From Trachipleistophora hominis (Eukaryota > Microsporidia > Pleistophoridae): a stretch of DNA of 57,655 nucleotides. Positions 1-10,556 of the stretch are shown here, one piece after another (the stretch's first letter is position 1; the number at the start of each line of letters is the position of its first letter). The stretch covers positions 21,342 through 78,996 of the forward strand of contig JH994098.1 in NCBI GenBank assembly GCA_000316135.1, in the 5' to 3' direction. The notes under the pieces were generated by a model. It was not told where the DNA came from. It saw only the letters and a program-made list of their open reading frames with translations, and made no database searches. A program made the translations under genes and the position numbers.

Positions 1-898
1 ATTAATATGATATGTAAGTAATAGCCCATAAAAGAAAACGGGATTATTGCTGTTTGTGTTTGAAAATAAAATTTACCTTATTCAGACTTTTATTTATTGC
101 AAGAGTTTTCTCTTTTTCTTGTCATTTTTTGTGGTAATGTTATATTCTCGGATCATATTCACGATTTACATTGCCAATATTCTCTTAGAAGAGGTTGTGT
201 GTATTATTTGTCTTATTTAATTTATATAATCGTTGAACAAATCACATAGTTCTATTCCTGCCGTTTAAACAAGCGATAATATAAACGATCTATTTATATT
301 TACTGTCTATGATAAATTTATGGAGGGAATAGGAATAACTGCACGTGCTTGCACAGCATTAAAATTGAATATAAGCAATTTTTCATTGATTAAACAACCT
401 ATTTACTGATTAAAAAAGATAACGGTTTGGTAAGATGAAGTAAAAAATGTATGTTTTGTAAATAGTTTTTCTGTCAAGAGTATGAAAAATTAATTTTTAG
501 CCAACGTTAATGTTTCATTAAATATTTATCGTAAATAGCTGCTGTATGAGTTGAATTGTACAGCAATTAGTTAAAGTATAACTTTTAAGTCCTTAAAATC
601 TACAAAATGAAAGTTTCCTATTTTTTCTTAACTGACTACTTATCTTACGTGTTGTATTTAATTAATATTAGAATTTTGTGACAATATAGCATTTTGATTA
701 AATTTAGTTGATATGATTAATTGATAAGTTACAGTAACCATACAGTAATTTTTTAATCTAAATTGAATACATTTCTCTTATATTACACGTTTAATGATTC
801 ACATTGTCAAAATATGTTCTCACAATAAGACATGAGAAAAGTCTAATTTAGAATGATGACCTAAATGGAATAAAATTAATTAATCTGATCTACACCCC
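1..898. other. Intergenic, A+T-rich, no gene seen
   Basis: No open frame of useful length. Two short stretches (around 270-291 and 553-570) resemble sequence at about 31350-31405, which suggests shared decayed repeat DNA. The promoter of the LRR gene lies at the right end. Confidence 0.6.
895..898 (+). promoter_or_regulatory. C-run start motif of LRR gene
   Basis: CCCC directly abuts the ATG at 899. C-rich or G-rich motifs just upstream of start codons are a known microsporidian feature. The same arrangement recurs before the TGT, MAD1, HSP110, phosphatase and NSP1 genes here. An AATAAAA-like stretch lies at about -30. Confidence 0.6.
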
Positions 899-3778
899 AT
901 GTTTCATCAGCTATTCAATCATATTGACAGAGCATTAGTAACAATCCTCATTTTTGATGGTTATTCGCAAAAAGCATGCAAAGATTTTCTGGTTTGTAAT
1001 GTTTTGGAAGAAACTGAAATAGGCCGTTTAATGGAAAAAATTTCACTGCAATCTGCATTTTATTCTGATAAGTGTGAAGCACAAAGATCAGGATTTAAAT
1101 GTTGTACTAACAGCGAACCAATAGAACAAATTGAGGCAGATAAATTATATCATGACTTGTTTTTATACTCATTTCATGGTATAAAAAAATTGACCTATAA
1201 ATGCTTTCACGACGTGATTCAAAGCAACAAGGATGTTTCATTCAAGACCGTGACTATCCCGTTTTCAAAATTTTTATTCGTTAAAATTCTTAACCTCGTA
1301 CCGTTTAATGCTAACAATTATATGCACAGTGAGATATACATGCTTTTAAGGTATATGCTTCCTTTGAAGTATAGAACTGGTTGGTTAGTAGGCGTTGTAT
1401 GTGCGTATTTTAACAGCAATCAAAATTTAATTAATCAACTAAAGTCTCATAATGAAGATCCCATTGGATATGAGCTCACATTTGAAATGGCATTTTTATC
1501 TAATGTTTTATTTGGAAAAAGTTATACCGCAGAATGTTTTAGGAAGGCTGTCAATTCATACATCGTGTTCAGCTTGGTTGGTATGAATAATTCGGGAACA
1601 TGTATCACCGTCAAACATTTAAACGAACATAACTATTTGATTAAGCAAATAAACCTCAATGAGTTTTTTATAGGATTTTTATCTGATCGAATTATTTTAA
1701 GTTATAGTTATTTGGTACATAACGACAGTGTTCTGGATGAAAGATTTAACACGATTGCAAGTAACCATTCATTGACCGTAGAAGTATATGATGACGAAAC
1801 AAATTCGGGTATAATTATTGTAAATGGAGAAATTTTTGATAATATAAAAATTCTTATGGGTAGTAAATTTCTTATAGGCAGAAATATAGGAAAATTGATT
1901 TTAAACATTAATGAGCCAGTCGCAAGGTTATATAGCTTGTCGTTCAGCTGTTTGAGTACACTGACAACGATAAGGTGTGAATTTGACGTTATTGGTTTTC
2001 TATACACGATTCCTGAACATATTCAGATAATTTTAGAGGTGTTTGGTGAAGTAATAAGCAATGAAATGTTAATGATGCCTTCTAATGTCATAAGATTGGA
2101 ATTTTATCAATGTGAATTTGAAACAAACATTTCATTACCAAGTCACTTGAAAAGTGTTGAATTATACGCATCCGTAATCGCTAACGATGCGATTATTGTT
2201 TTCAATGAGAATATTGAGGAAATTACTGTTCTAATAAACATGGCGGGACAGTTTGACTTATCTGGAACGGGCGGGTTTAACAGAATCGATGGCAAACTAA
2301 ACATTATATCACCCATTGAATACAAAAAGCAGGATGAAATATTATCATTGCGTCTATATTGTGTGTATGTCTACGGAATAGTGTATATCGATCCAAGTAT
2401 AGAAATAATTACATTGAACAGTGTAACATTACGAGAAAACTCAAAAATCGTGTTTAGTAAAACGAATAAAACAATAAAAATAACAAATTGTGCTGGAGTG
2501 TTTGATTTGCGAGAGAACTTAGGTGTTGAGTTTCATCTGGAGGAGAATATGAAAATAGACATTGCAAAATACTCGGATGTGATACCTAACGTTTGCAATA
2601 TCACACTATGCAACGTACATTTTGAACATAACATAGTTCTCCCAGAGGATTGTACTAGTATTGTGCTGAGCAGTGTTATGGTACCAGAAAACGTGTTGGT
2701 AATTTTGAATAGCTCGTGTAAGACGATTTGTATTTCTAATTCGATAATTGCGCTTGACGCAAGGAATGTGGGAGTGATCGAAACAATATCATTAGAATTT
2801 TCTACGCTTAAATCGGACAGCATTCGATTCATTAACTCTGAACGTGTCAATCATCTTCATCTTTACAAAATCTGCCGGAACCCGGCGATGATAAAATCGT
2901 TACTGACCGATTTTAAGGAAATACACCATTTGCAATTCAATAATTATTATGTAAGCCAGGAAACTGATTTATTTATAACATTTTTGGACGATTCGCACTC
3001 ATTGTCGTTATTTGATGAGGTGTCAAATGATTTTATAAGCTTTCTGAAGAAAACTTGCGCGTCCCAACCGTGCAGTTCATCGTCATATCTTTACATGCGA
3101 TCAAATGTCGTAATTAATTACATTCTTAACGCCTTTTTGAACGAATCAACAGCAAAAACCATGAAAAAGTTGGAAATTAAGGACGTTTTTGTTTCCGTAG
3201 ATAACTGTAAGCTGTTCCCGGCGTTATGCAACTTAGAAATACTTGGTGTGTTTAGGATGGAAAGTGTCATGCAGCTTTTACATAACTTGCCGCCCAACCT
3301 CAAAATATTGAATATTGCCGGTAAATTTGACAGAACAGTAAATCAGCCAATTCAGTACTTAATCCGTCCTTCAGTTCTTGTACGGCTACATAATAACATG
3401 AGAGTGCTGGTAGTCGACATTGAATTTGTATCCAATCTTTTATATATCAGCCATTTAATGCCGGCTCTTGAAGTATTGATGGTACGCTATGCTTCACTAT
3501 CAAATACTGTGTTCAGAAAACAGAACAAAAAGATAAAACTGCGGGAATTAATAGTAGAATGCACCGATAACTTGATCATAATAGGACAAGAATTGCTCAG
3601 CAAACCAAAAATATATGCATTTGTCTCTCATCTGTTTGATTATGTAGATTTTAGCTTGTTAGATGATTTTGTTTTTATTTCACCGAATAAAATGATGAAA
3701 ATCGATCCAAAATCTATTAGTTTACAACATCGAACACTTAATCAACAGATAATGTCGTTGCGACAATTCAATTACTAA
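899..3778 (+). CDS. Leucine-rich-repeat protein, 959 aa
   Basis: Long intact ORF starting at an ATG that follows CCCC. From about residue 340 to 900 it shows irregular leucine-rich repeats: short beta-strand-like segments with hydrophobic residues at regular spacing, for example LKSVELY and NLKILNIAG. The first 330 or so residues are not repeat-like and may form a separate helical domain. There is no clear signal peptide or membrane segment, so a cytosolic or nuclear product is likely, although some microsporidian LRR proteins are secreted. Large LRR families are typical of Trachipleistophora-like genomes; the partner and role of this one cannot be told from sequence. No neighbour within 2 kb on either side. 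Confidence 0.8.
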   Translation: MFHQLFNHIDRALVTILIFDGYSQKACKDFLVCNVLEETEIGRLMEKISLQSAFYSDKCEAQRSGFKCCTNSEPIEQIEADKLYHDLFLYSFHGIKKLTYKCFHDVIQSNKDVSFKTVTIPFSKFLFVKILNLVPFNANNYMHSEIYMLLRYMLPLKYRTGWLVGVVCAYFNSNQNLINQLKSHNEDPIGYELTFEMAFLSNVLFGKSYTAECFRKAVNSYIVFSLVGMNNSGTCITVKHLNEHNYLIKQINLNEFFIGFLSDRIILSYSYLVHNDSVLDERFNTIASNHSLTVEVYDDETNSGIIIVNGEIFDNIKILMGSKFLIGRNIGKLILNINEPVARLYSLSFSCLSTLTTIRCEFDVIGFLYTIPEHIQIILEVFGEVISNEMLMMPSNVIRLEFYQCEFETNISLPSHLKSVELYASVIANDAIIVFNENIEEITVLINMAGQFDLSGTGGFNRIDGKLNIISPIEYKKQDEILSLRLYCVYVYGIVYIDPSIEIITLNSVTLRENSKIVFSKTNKTIKITNCAGVFDLRENLGVEFHLEENMKIDIAKYSDVIPNVCNITLCNVHFEHNIVLPEDCTSIVLSSVMVPENVLVILNSSCKTICISNSIIALDARNVGVIETISLEFSTLKSDSIRFINSERVNHLHLYKICRNPAMIKSLLTDFKEIHHLQFNNYYVSQETDLFITFLDDSHSLSLFDEVSNDFISFLKKTCASQPCSSSSYLYMRSNVVINYILNAFLNESTAKTMKKLEIKDVFVSVDNCKLFPALCNLEILGVFRMESVMQLLHNLPPNLKILNIAGKFDRTVNQPIQYLIRPSVLVRLHNNMRVLVVDIEFVSNLLYISHLMPALEVLMVRYASLSNTVFRKQNKKIKLRELIVECTDNLIIIGQELLSKPKIYAFVSHLFDYVDFSLLDDFVFISPNKMMKIDPKSISLQHRTLNQQIMSLRQFNY

Positions 3779-4466
3779 TTAAAGTGCAATCATTGAATTA
3801 TTATATGCTGACGATGTTTATAAAGCTGTTTTATCATTTCTTAAAGCCGTTTTCAATACAATCACATGCATCACGTTGATACTACATATTTTTGTAGAAT
3901 ATATGCGGATCTTACCTGCAATTTGTATTCCGGTGTATAAATTTCGATCTAGTCACATTAGAATATAAATTTTAAAATAGATTCTTCGTTCACAAAAGAT
4001 GTTGCTACCGGGCATAAAGCAATGCTGTAGAGCTAACCATCTTACACTATTTGTGTTTTTTGTTGTTCTGTGTATAGTCGTCATATAACATCGGTATTTT
4101 TTCATGTTTTATGGTGATTCATTCTAGAGATACGGAACAAAAGCGTTTACATGATACCAAAAATTATAAAAATGTAATACTTTCTGAGATCGTATTAATA
4201 GATTAAAATCAAATTGTTCTAATTTTAACTACCACAAGTGTTATTCCTATACTAATCTCTATTCAAAACCAGGATTAGCAAATTTAATATCAGCTGTGTT
4301 AGGATTTCATAATAATCAAATCCTAAGAAAATGGATACACATCAATAAAATAAGCATTATTTATTAGGTTACCAAACACAGTTCCCGGTATTCACATGCA
4401 AAGTATTGTTTAGATCATAACAACCGATTATACTACATTTTACCCATCAAATCACAATAAATATCA

Positions 4467-4577
4467 TTTTTTTGTAAAAGTCTGTTTAATTATCACCTTA
4501 CAACATATCATCTATTCTAACACGCTTTTCTGGTCGGCTGGGACCAATCATGGCCAATGCCTTTTAGTTCATGGAGC
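4467..4577 (-). repeat. Dispersed repeat R, full copy
   Basis: About 110 bases. The left (A) half begins with a T-run, then AAAGTCTGTTTAATTATCAC, and ends near TTCTGGTC. The right (B) half contains GGGACCAATCATGGCC and TTTAGTTCATGGAGC. Read on the minus strand it ends in an A-run. The B half matches the tails of the GC-rich elements at 46.3 and 56.9 kb. Confidence 0.6.
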
Positions 4578-4871
4578 AATAAATATCATAACACTTTCTT
4601 CATTATCACTGAACTGAAAAAGATTATAATAATATATAATTCAATCGTTATTATAATCTATGATGATAAACCTAAATTATAAAAAAAATCAATTGTTAAG
4701 TTCATTCATCTGTATGTGAATGAAAATTAGCTAAATTGTAACATAAATTCTACTTTTTAATAATGTTTTTCTAGTAAGCATAGAACGATGGTCGTTTTTA
4801 AAACCTTTGCAATAGCAGGTTCAGTATATGCTATCTAACCATATTAATAAGTAATATCAATGTGTCTGATA

Positions 4872-4943
4872 TATAATTGTTACTTAAAGAGGATACTTTA
4901 TTTAGTGTTGATATGGGGGGAGGGTACTACTTTCAACAATAAT
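4872..4943 (-). repeat. 70-base repeat, inverted partner of 30999-31068
   Basis: The reverse complement matches 30999-31068 at roughly 85 percent by eye, sharing ATAAAGTATCCTCTTTAAGT and TTGTTGAAAGTAGTA. A shorter, weaker relative lies near 27236-27262. Confidence 0.55.
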
Positions 4944-5680
4944 GATTCTTTATCATACAACATTTCATCAAAATAGAAAAAAGCTTTTAAGTTAAACAGA
5001 TTGTATATGCGGTGTGAACGTATTATAACAACTGTTATATTCATATGGCACACTAACCATCTGATACACCAACAAAACACAAATATTCATATAATTTCTT
5101 AACTAAAATATATAAAATAGACCTTAAACTCATTCAATTGTGACTAGATGTTAATTTTTTTACTTATCTATGGTTTTTTAAAAAAATATCTAAAATAAAG
5201 TATCGTATACAAAAGTATTATATATACTTAATAAAAGTAACACATACGCAGGTTGAAATCAATAATGTTCTCGTAATTAGCTTTATTTTAATTTTCCGTG
5301 TTTTACATCGGGTAAAATTTTTTGCATTCTAATAGTAGTTTGTAATGCTGTAACAAATATAATATTTTTTTCGTGTGGTCATTGTAAGCGATCGCTAAGG
5401 TTATCTAATTAATGAATTTATTTGTTTCCGTATCCGAATATTTTATTCTTAATGATTATTTTAATTATATTTTTTATTTTTGTTAGATCAAATATTACCT
5501 CTTGAGCGTATTTTATACTTATATTCCTTGAAGCGCCATATAGGTACGATATTGAACAACGATCCATCTTGTTAAACAATTGTAACAAAAAATGATAAAT
5601 ATCCTTACAAAACACGGAATTACGGCCGCGTAGATTAAATTTGATAGCTGATTCTAGGTTGCTGCCTTTATTTTAGCACT

Positions 5681-5797
5681 AAAAATATTTTTTCAAATTT
5701 TTCGTGTTTCAGAGTCATATATTGTGATTAAAGAACGCTTAAAAATATTTTTTCAAATTTTTCGTGTTTCAGAGTCATATATTGTGATTAAAGAACA
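5681..5797 (+). repeat. 60-base tandem duplication
   Basis: Two nearly identical 60-base units begin at 5681 and 5741, each starting AAAAATATTTTTTCAAATTT. They differ only near the end (AACGCTT against AACACTG), so the duplication is recent. Confidence 0.85.
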
Positions 5798-6018
5798 CTG
5801 ATGTGCACTATTACACTGCCTTACACATAAAACAGTTAAAATGGTATTAAACGCAACTTCTTGAAATAAAATACGTTTGGCGAACAAACGACTTAATTCA
5901 TGAGGTCTATGTAACCATAAATAACAGCGCCTTTAATAAGAAAGGATTAAAATGTAAATCTTTAAAAAAGGTACCAAAACCACATTTACTACGATTAAAT
6001 ACGTTCCTAGGCACATTT

Positions 6019-7647
6019 TCATATTTTCACCAAATCGTACGCGTATTTAACCCAATCAGGCACTTTACCACCAAACCTCTTCATCATCCATTCCTTTACA
6101 AATATATCCAACGTACCACCCCGTATATTCCTTTTCACTCTGTCTATCAGGTCCCTCAGGTAAAACAAGTTATGCTCCGTCATTAAAATGCAAAAATTGG
6201 GAGTGTTGCGTATCATTTTGAGGTAATTTATAGAAAAACGCGTGCATGTTCGACACGCGCATTCATTGTACACTACGCCATCACGGATACGTGTGTTAGT
6301 GTATGCTTGTGTATCATTACGTCTACTACTCCTTCCACGGTACGCGTCGTTGCCATCCGCAAACGAGTTAACGTTAATATCACCGTAATCGGTGAACATC
6401 CTGCCAAACCGTGCTGTGCGCGTAGGATACACGCAGTCTGACATATCACTGCCAAGAAAAATGCTAACCACGATGTCCTCTGGATAACCAACGCCCATCA
6501 CATAAATAGGACACTCTATCTTTGATCGGATGTAATTAACGGTATTAAACACGATATTACAGAACATCTTCTTGTCCTCACCACCACACAATCCGCCAAT
6601 AGCAATTCCTTTTACTCCTCTAAGCACGATCTCATCAACACTCAACATTCGCAGGTCGTTGAATAGTCCGCCCTGTATAATCGGAAATAGTAGCTGAGCA
6701 TCATTTTTTGTGTGTGCCAAGCATCTGTCCAACCATCTAATGCTTCTCTTCACAGCCAACAGGTGCCTATTTTTTGGTGAACACGGTCGTATTACATCAT
6801 CTAATTGCATGGCAATGTCAGAGTTTAGCGTGTTTTGTATTGCCATACTCTTTTCAGGTGTTAGTAGGAAGTTCTTGTAGTGGTGTGATATGGTCCTTGC
6901 AAAGTATTTTGCTTTTTGAGAGGGGATGAATGAACAACCTATGCATGTTGTGTTTAGACAGTAAACATTTTTGCAGTATTTACTGTTAGCATTATTTTCT
7001 ATGTTAACATTTCTATCACCACTGGTATTACCTGTATTACCATCATTTTCATTAATATTGTCTATACCATCATTTTCATTAATATTGTCTATACCATCAT
7101 TTTCATTAATATTGTCTATACCATCATTTTCATTAATATTGTCTATACCATCATTTTCATTAATATTGTCTATACCTCTACCTTCATTCTGATCATTACT
7201 TATACCTTCATTATTATCATCATTACTTATACTTTCATTCTCATCATCATTACCTTCATTATTATCATTACTCCTATTATCATCATCATTACCTCCATCA
7301 TCTCTATTAAATTTCTTACCTCCTATTCTCTTACCATCACAATCATAATCCAAAAAAACAACGCCGTCCTCATTCACCTTATTCTTCAAACTTATAATTT
7401 GAAATCCCCCGCTATCGGTCAACAGCCCGCCCTTCAGACCCATAAAACTGTGCAAATCCCTATTCAAATTTCTAAGATGAAACGTATTGCCCAGTATTAT
7501 TTCATCCTCATACCCATGCTTGGCCTTAAGAATGCCGTGCGTTGCGACCGGCATGAACGTAGGAAGGGACGCCGTATAATGGTTTAACGTAAGTGTTGAG
7601 ATGCGTGCGTTCGTTTTGCTGCATTTTTTTAGTATTTTGAATGGCAT
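6019..7647 (-). CDS. Queuine/guanine tRNA-ribosyltransferase catalytic subunit, 542 aa
   Basis: Base-exchange enzyme that swaps guanine-34 for queuine in GUN-anticodon tRNAs. The open frame reaches a TTG at 7731, but the family N-terminus aligns from ATG 7647, which is preceded directly by CCCC. Numbered from that start: FMPVATHG in the first strand; DSGGFQ with the general Asp near 78; QLDD at 281-284; RSIRWLDRC; IIQGGL near 323-328; AIGGLCGGE; nucleophile Asp 404 in SDCVYPTRTARFG; and a zinc site Cys463, Cys465, Cys468 and His492. Retention of the nucleophile indicates the QTRT1-type catalytic subunit rather than QTRT2. A roughly 150-residue insert (about 106-260) replaces the short loop before LTPEKS. 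It is rich in Asp, Asn, Glu and Gly, has five 9-residue repeats, and is followed by a Cys cluster. The family is normally about 380-400 aa. Confidence 0.95.
   Translation of the reverse strand: MPFKILKKCSKTNARISTLTLNHYTASLPTFMPVATHGILKAKHGYEDEIILGNTFHLRNLNRDLHSFMGLKGGLLTDSGGFQIISLKNKVNEDGVVFLDYDCDGKRIGGKKFNRDDGGNDDDNRSNDNNEGNDDENESISNDDNNEGISNDQNEGRGIDNINENDGIDNINENDGIDNINENDGIDNINENDGIDNINENDGNTGNTSGDRNVNIENNANSKYCKNVYCLNTTCIGCSFIPSQKAKYFARTISHHYKNFLLTPEKSMAIQNTLNSDIAMQLDDVIRPCSPKNRHLLAVKRSIRWLDRCLAHTKNDAQLLFPIIQGGLFNDLRMLSVDEIVLRGVKGIAIGGLCGGEDKKMFCNIVFNTVNYIRSKIECPIYVMGVGYPEDIVVSIFLGSDMSDCVYPTRTARFGRMFTDYGDINVNSFADGNDAYRGRSSRRNDTQAYTNTRIRDGVVYNECACRTCTRFSINYLKMIRNTPNFCILMTEHNLFYLRDLIDRVKRNIRGGTLDIFVKEWMMKRFGGKVPDWVKYAYDLVKI
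7042..7176 (-). repeat. 27-base tandem repeat inside TGT gene
   Basis: Five in-frame copies encode the nonapeptide GIDNINEND (residues 158-202 from ATG 7647). The copies are almost identical at DNA level, so this is a recent expansion within the low-complexity insert. Copy number is likely to vary between strains. Confidence 0.9.
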
Positions 7648-7651
7648 GGGG
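7648..7651 (-). promoter_or_regulatory. C-run start motif deciding TGT start
   Basis: On the minus strand CCCC sits immediately before ATG 7647. This, with the alignment of the family N-terminus, decides against the upstream TTG at 7731. Confidence 0.7.
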
Positions 7652-7970
7652 TGTTGGGCGGTAATGTAAATTTTAATGTGATGGACACGTGGGGATAGAG
7701 CAATTTGTAATTTGATTGGCTGGTTTAACAAAATAAATATTTGAGAATGATTTTTGTGCTGAGCATGGCTTATAGTAAGGTGATTGCTCTTATTAGTGTT
7801 GCCAGTGACTCTTTCGTCAGTTTATAATAATTTGTAGTTTTTTTCGTAGGAATGCTTAATTAAACCGTTATAACCACCCGAATCATATCACATTAACTTT
7901 TTTAATTGACAATTTTTATTTACTTTTTCACACCTTATAATATAAGGACTTATTTGATCTGTTGTGTCTA

Positions 7971-8001
7971 TCTTGGCCACTGGTCTTTAGTTCATATTCG
8001 C
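7971..8001 (-). repeat. R repeat fragment, B half
   Basis: Shares TTGGCCAC and TCTTTAGTTCAT with the B half of the R repeat. It ends at the same place as other copies, shortly after TTCAT. Confidence 0.4.
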
Positions 8002-8319
8002 TTTAATAAATATTCGCTATAAAAATTAAAAATAATCTTTAATTAAACGTAATTGAATATATAGGCCGCATTTTTATGTATAAGTACGAATAGCACTGTT
8101 GTAGATATAAGAGCAGATTAAACAAAATTAATACGCGTGAAAGGACGATAATTGATTTGATTATACCTTAATTCATTGGAAGAGTGTATTTAAACCGCGC
8201 TATTTCTGAATGACGTATCTCAATTTACACCGTGATAACAGTTAAAATATTTATCTAAAACTACTTTCAGAAACTAAAGGCTTGTAACCATAATTTATTC
8301 CAAGCGGTCAAAAAAGTGC

Positions 8320-8376
8320 TTTTTTCGTCGAAAGTCTGTTTTATTGACGCCTCACACCTCCTCACACACCAATCAA
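8320..8376 (-). repeat. R repeat fragment, A half
   Basis: T-run, then GAAAGTCTGTTTTATTGACG and a CTCACAC-rich stretch. It aligns with the A half of R but is diverged. Confidence 0.4.
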
Positions 8377-9548
8377 AAAAGTGCTTGTGTTGTAAGTTGT
8401 ATGAAAAAAATAAAAATCTTTGATAAGAAAAATTTTAAACTCTGTCTTCGTTTTTTTAGTTAGGTTTCTTTAAACACGTACTTTAGATACAGTTTCATAT
8501 TCTCATAGTGTTTTGCCTATTATTATTCACATTTTTTGCTTTCCATTAATCTCTTATCTCATAGTGTTAGTTTAATGTTGTTTCACATCAATGACCAATA
8601 ACCGATAATTTTGTCTTAATCACGTGTTAAACATGTGATAAGATAAAACAATTGTTAATCGATCATCAGGACAGGAAGTAATACGTAATTGGTACAAATG
8701 TTAACATACACTAAGAATTATCGTAGGTAGATCACAAAACACGACCTATATTTGCAATACATTAGGTAAATATTATGAAGGCGCTGTAACACAAAAATAT
8801 CATATTTTGTGATGAAAATGCTTCTAATCATTATTATTACATGCATCGTGCAAACAAACACGCACTTCTAACTATGAATAGTTTATTGCAAGAGTCACAT
8901 GCTCATTGTGTAACAACAGACAATGAAATGTTATACGGGCATGAACGTATTGAATACTTAATATTATTACGTACTATTCGTGGTCTTTGTCGTTATTGTA
9001 AATATTATTTCTAAGTTTCTTATTCTCATCGTACCAGATGGTTGCGTCTAAATCAACTCCTATAGCCTTTTATGACATGAACCATCTCGTAATGATGAAT
9101 ATGTTCTTATAAACCAACTATACAGTAAGTTGAAACGATGAATACGAATGAAAGTTAAACTTTGGGCGTACGTATGGTGGAATGGAATACGCAGAATGGA
9201 AAAAGGTTCCATTTTCAAGTTGTCTTTACAGAAAGAATGTTTATGAATGCTTGTCGTTCGAACGCTCTTTTTTAGTATGCAATGTCTAATTTAAAATTAC
9301 GTAATCGTGCGGCTCATTTTTAAAATAGCTGATTCAGACCATTGTTGCTTTTATCTACCATTTAATATGTAAATATTATTCAATTAACGTGTTATACTGC
9401 AATATTAGTGATTAAATGTGGTTTACAATACATTTAATTACTTTTAGAACTCTTTTGAAAACCAGATTAAGACATAATTGTAAAATTTGTGTGTGTCAAG
9501 TTAGAACATCAAAGAATAGCCCAACGCGCAGCTTTATCTAAAATTATA

Positions 9549-9660
9549 TTTTTTAAAGTAAAATTCAGTTTAATTGTCTCCTGCATAACACCGCCTAATC
9601 AAACCCAGTCTTCTGGTCCGCTGGGATTAACCATGGCCACCAGCTTTTGGTTTATAGAAC
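9549..9660 (-). repeat. Dispersed repeat R, full copy
   Basis: Same two halves as the copy at 4467: a T-run, AAAATTCAGTTTAATTGTCT, CTTCTGGTCCGCTGGGATTA, CATGGCCACCAGC, and an end near TTTATAGAAC. Confidence 0.65.
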
Positions 9661-9814
9661 TAAAATTATACTAAAAATACTGAATATTCCTTTAAAATAT
9701 ACTGTAAAAATAAACAAAATAACGAAAAGATTATAAGTGATAATAGCGCAAACAACAACTTAAAAATCTGTTCGTTGGTAATATCACGAGAAAGTACAGC
9801 CAAATGGTCACTTC

Positions 9815-9866
9815 TTTTTTAACTAAAAGTCGTTTTAATTATCTCCTTACAACACTACATCAAATG
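9815..9866 (-). repeat. R repeat fragment, A half
   Basis: T-run, AACTAAAAGTCGTTTTAATT and ATCTCCTTACAACA match the A half; the B half is missing. Confidence 0.55.
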
Positions 9867-10529
9867 GTTATTTCACCACAAGAAAAAGCGTTAGATAACG
9901 ATGCGTGTTACTACAGCTATGATTATAAGTGTACATTAGATTACATGCAAATGAGTGATCATAACTTTCACTAGAATGTACTCGATCAGTCATTGATACA
10001 TTTTAACTGTGACGTTACCGTAGTCATCGTTTAAACGTTGCTCAGAATATATCATGATTTGGAAGTACACACAAAAAAATATTTTCCTGACTATGAAATG
10101 TTAATTTAAGTACCTGAAAGGATATTTTGTGTGACATTGACATCTGAAAATGATTTATCGATTATAACAACATTAGAAAGTATTACATCAGTTGTTATAG
10201 CACTATAAGGTATTATACCGGTTATGATGATGTTATGAAGTATTACATGAGTTATTAATGGTTTCCATATATTTCTAGTAGCAATAATTTATAACAACTC
10301 GTTTACTAATAGCACCTCACAATACGCCGTTTCACACTCTCATAAACACAATGGTGCAGCCCGAAAGGACTACACCAGTGCACTACTCCTTAAATGAGCG
10401 TGCTTGTGTTATAAAGTGCACCAATAAGCACCCACTCACACACTAAAACAAAACGGAAACCGCACCATTAAAAACACGTACAATAAAACAGAGCGATTGA
10501 AATCGATCAAATAAAAAACACATCATCTT

Positions 10530-10537
10530 TATAAAAG
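10530..10537 (+). promoter_or_regulatory. TATA box, -27 from ATG
   Basis: TATAAAAG begins 27 bases before ATG 10557 and no C-run or G-run lies between. The spacing puts the likely transcription start at or next to the ATG. Confidence 0.6.
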
Positions 10538-10556
10538 GCGTCTTAAGCTCGCACAC

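Larger units (their letters stand above)
3779..6018. other. Intergenic 2.2 kb with repeats
   Basis: No convincing gene. The only frames are short and begin at non-ATG codons. It holds one copy of the dispersed R repeat (4467-4577), one arm of a 70-base inverted pair (4872-4943) and a 60-base tandem duplication (5681-5797). Confidence 0.6.
7652..10556. other. Intergenic 2.9 kb with R-repeat fragments
   Basis: No supported gene; the one frame over 60 codons starts at TTG. It holds R-repeat copies or fragments at 7971-8001, 8320-8376, 9549-9660 and 9815-9866, and three imperfect units containing TATTACAT or TATTATAC at about 10180-10260. Confidence 0.55.

Noticed and set aside
5681..5797. CRISPR-like direct repeats
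   Set aside because: Only two adjacent 60-base units with no spacers; the other arrays are also plain tandem repeats and the genome is eukaryotic.
6971..7192. 73-codon plus-strand repeat frame opposite TGT
   Set aside because: It is the complement of the GIDNINEND repeat array.
7648..7731. 28-codon N-terminal extension of the TGT frame
   Set aside because: It begins at TTG; the protein family starts at the next ATG, which directly follows CCCC.
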